Shown piece by piece: positions 11,862 through 13,084 of a stretch of 13,084 nt of DNA. Every line of letters starts with the position of its first letter. The first letter of the stretch is position 1. A program made the position numbers and the translations under genes. The notes under the pieces are model-generated. The model did no database searches. It saw nothing but the letters and a program-made list of their open reading frames with translations, and was not told where the DNA came from. Origin of the DNA: Treponema sp. (GTDB lineage Bacteria > Spirochaetota > Spirochaetia > Treponematales > Breznakiellaceae); contig JAISAN010000088.1 in NCBI GenBank assembly GCA_031266635.1, forward strand, positions 1 through 13,084, written 5' to 3'.

Positions 11862-13084
11862 TTAAAAGCCTAAACGAATTCCAACCGCCACATTCGCCCC
11901 GCTAATCTTAAAACTGCTTACAAAGTCCTGGGATTGCAGCCCCACTCCCACATTCACCTCAAAAGCCCGGAGATTAAATAACATGATCGCCACCCGATGC
12001 TGCCATAAACGCTCCCAATAGCCGGTGCGGACAGCCAGGGACACGAAATTTTTCCAGTTAAGCTCACATTCCAGGCCGAAGTTAAAACCGGCTTTTTCAT
12101 AAATGGTAAGCACGGAAAACCCGATATTCGGTTTAAGGACAACGGCGTTTGAACTGAGGGGTTTATACCGGACATAAAAATCAAAAGTCATGGGGCGAAA
12201 GACCCGCAGGGAAGCGTCATCGGAATAACTCATCTCCAGTTCCTCGGCGGTGAACATATCGTCAAAATCAAAATCATCGTCCAGCATGTCAAGGATGCCT
12301 TTGGAGTCATCACCCTGGTTAAAACTATAGGCCGTATAGGCGTTCATCCTGTGGCTCAACACCGCCGGCATAAGGGGAATATGTTTTACCAGGCCCCCCG
12401 CGTCCAGAACGGGCAGCACCTCGTATTCGGCGCTCAGGGAAAAATCGAAGCCCCTGGCCTCAAGGAGAGCCCAGGGGTCCAGGGTAAAACCGGAAGAGCC
12501 CGGCGAATCTTCGAGCAGGTCCTCCAGGGAGACGGGAGTATAGACACTGGCGTCAATAGCCGCTTCCCCCTTAATGGTCTCGCCGGTGTCAACCATAAAC
12601 CGGATGGAGGGTTTCGGCGCGTAAACCACCGGTATATACAGGGCCGGGGACAGGCCGATTTTCAGCTTGCCGAACCGGGCATGGGCCTCCAGCCCCACAT
12701 CGGCAAAAACGCTGGCGCCGGCGGCAATATCGCCGGAAAAAGAAGAAAGACCGGTATTACCCTTGGATAACAAACTCATCACATCACCGGGAAGATTACT
12801 GTAGACGGCGGCCTCAACTCCCACATATAAACCAAAACCCACCTCGTGTTTGCCCCTGGTCTGGATATTCAAAAAAAAGGGCTTGGCTTCGGCATTCACG
12901 TTCAGGGAAAATCCGCTGTTTACGGGGAGCAAATCCAGGTCTATCGTTATTTTTCTGTCGGGAGTAAAAACGTCCATCAGGCCGATATAGTTATTGGCCG
13001 CGCCCATATCGAGATCAAGGCCCAATTCAACATACCGGGGAGGAATATCCCCGTAAAGCTGAAAACCCAGGCACAGGACAATGG
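11862..13084 (-). CDS. Probable outer-membrane beta-barrel protein, 5' end missing
   Basis: The frame is open from the right window edge to a TAA at 11864-11862, giving 406 visible residues; the start lies outside. The first visible residues (IVLCLGFQLYGDIPPRY) look like the end of a signal-peptide core. The rest is rich in alternating polar and aromatic or hydrophobic strands (VGFGLYVGVEAAVY, FGLECELNWKNFVSLAVRTGYW seen in parts) and ends VAVGIRLGF. A terminal Phe after amphipathic strands is typical of outer-membrane barrels. An acidic stretch (LDMLDDDFDFDDMF) probably lies in a loop. A TTG at 13025 is in frame, but the open frame and hydrophobic run upstream argue against it as the start. 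I do not recognise the family. It lies 18 nt before the CNB-GGDEF pair, so all three are probably co-transcribed. Confidence 0.75.
   Translation of the reverse strand, partial: IVLCLGFQLYGDIPPRYVELGLDLDMGAANNYIGLMDVFTPDRKITIDLDLLPVNSGFSLNVNAEAKPFFLNIQTRGKHEVGFGLYVGVEAAVYSNLPGDVMSLLSKGNTGLSSFSGDIAAGASVFADVGLEAHARFGKLKIGLSPALYIPVVYAPKPSIRFMVDTGETIKGEAAIDASVYTPVSLEDLLEDSPGSSGFTLDPWALLEARGFDFSLSAEYEVLPVLDAGGLVKHIPLMPAVLSHRMNAYTAYSFNQGDDSKGILDMLDDDFDFDDMFTAEELEMSYSDDASLRVFRPMTFDFYVRYKPLSSNAVVLKPNIGFSVLTIYEKAGFNFGLECELNWKNFVSLAVRTGYWERLWQHRVAIMLFNLRAFEVNVGVGLQSQDFVSSFKISGANVAVGIRLGF

Noticed and set aside
1995..11873. Very long plus-strand open frames opposite known genes (for example 1995-3365, 6813-8045, 9649-10869, 10845-11873)
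   Set aside because: They mirror clear ribosomal, tuf and GGDEF genes and come from codon bias on the opposite strand. Their products show no family features.
13068..13084. Possible lipobox (IVLC) at the visible start of the barrel protein
   Set aside because: Leu just before the Cys does not fit the usual lipobox, and the protein ends like an integral barrel. The start is outside the window, so it cannot be judged.
1..13084. CRISPR array, insertion sequence or prophage
   Set aside because: No regularly spaced repeats, transposase or integrase frame, or terminal repeats were seen.

Overview
The window is a ribosomal-protein locus read entirely on the minus strand, so transcription runs from high to low coordinates. 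EF-Tu resembles treponemal EF-Tu as I remember it (for example HLEYQS and [21 protein letters not shown]). Together with the merged tuf-S10-spc gene order this suggests a spirochaete, most likely a Treponema relative with fairly GC-rich genes, possibly of the termite-gut kind. That assignment is an inference from memory, not from a search.

Layout in transcription order. (1) 13084-9835: a three-gene unit unrelated to translation. It holds a probable outer-membrane beta-barrel protein (5' end cut by the window), then two proteins that each join a cyclic-nucleotide-binding (CNB) domain to a GGDEF domain. The first CNB-GGDEF protein has lost both its ligand-binding and catalytic signatures. The second keeps them, with SGDEF in place of GGDEF. 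Gaps are 18 nt and a 4-nt ATGA overlap. (2) 9834-9432: an AT-rich, homopolymer-rich spacer containing a T14 tract. (3) 9431-8572: rpsL-rpsG. (4) 8571-8016: a 556-nt spacer with two promoter-like sequences, a palindrome inside one promoter spacer, and several strong hairpins. fusA, which commonly sits here, is absent. (5) 8015-1: tuf followed by the S10-spc series rpsJ, rplC, rplD, rplW, rplB, rpsS, rplV, rpsC, rplP, rpmC, rpsQ, rplN, rplX, rplE, rpsN and the first 22 codons of rpsH.

The ribosomal genes are tightly packed, with overlaps or gaps mostly under 40 nt. Larger gaps or terminator-like hairpins occur at tuf|rpsJ, rpsJ|rplC and rplN|rplX, which could grade expression along the operon. 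All ribosomal proteins look intact and ordinary. The parts most worth attention are the asymmetric CNB-GGDEF pair with its envelope-protein partner, the structured tuf leader, and the T14 tract upstream of rpsL.
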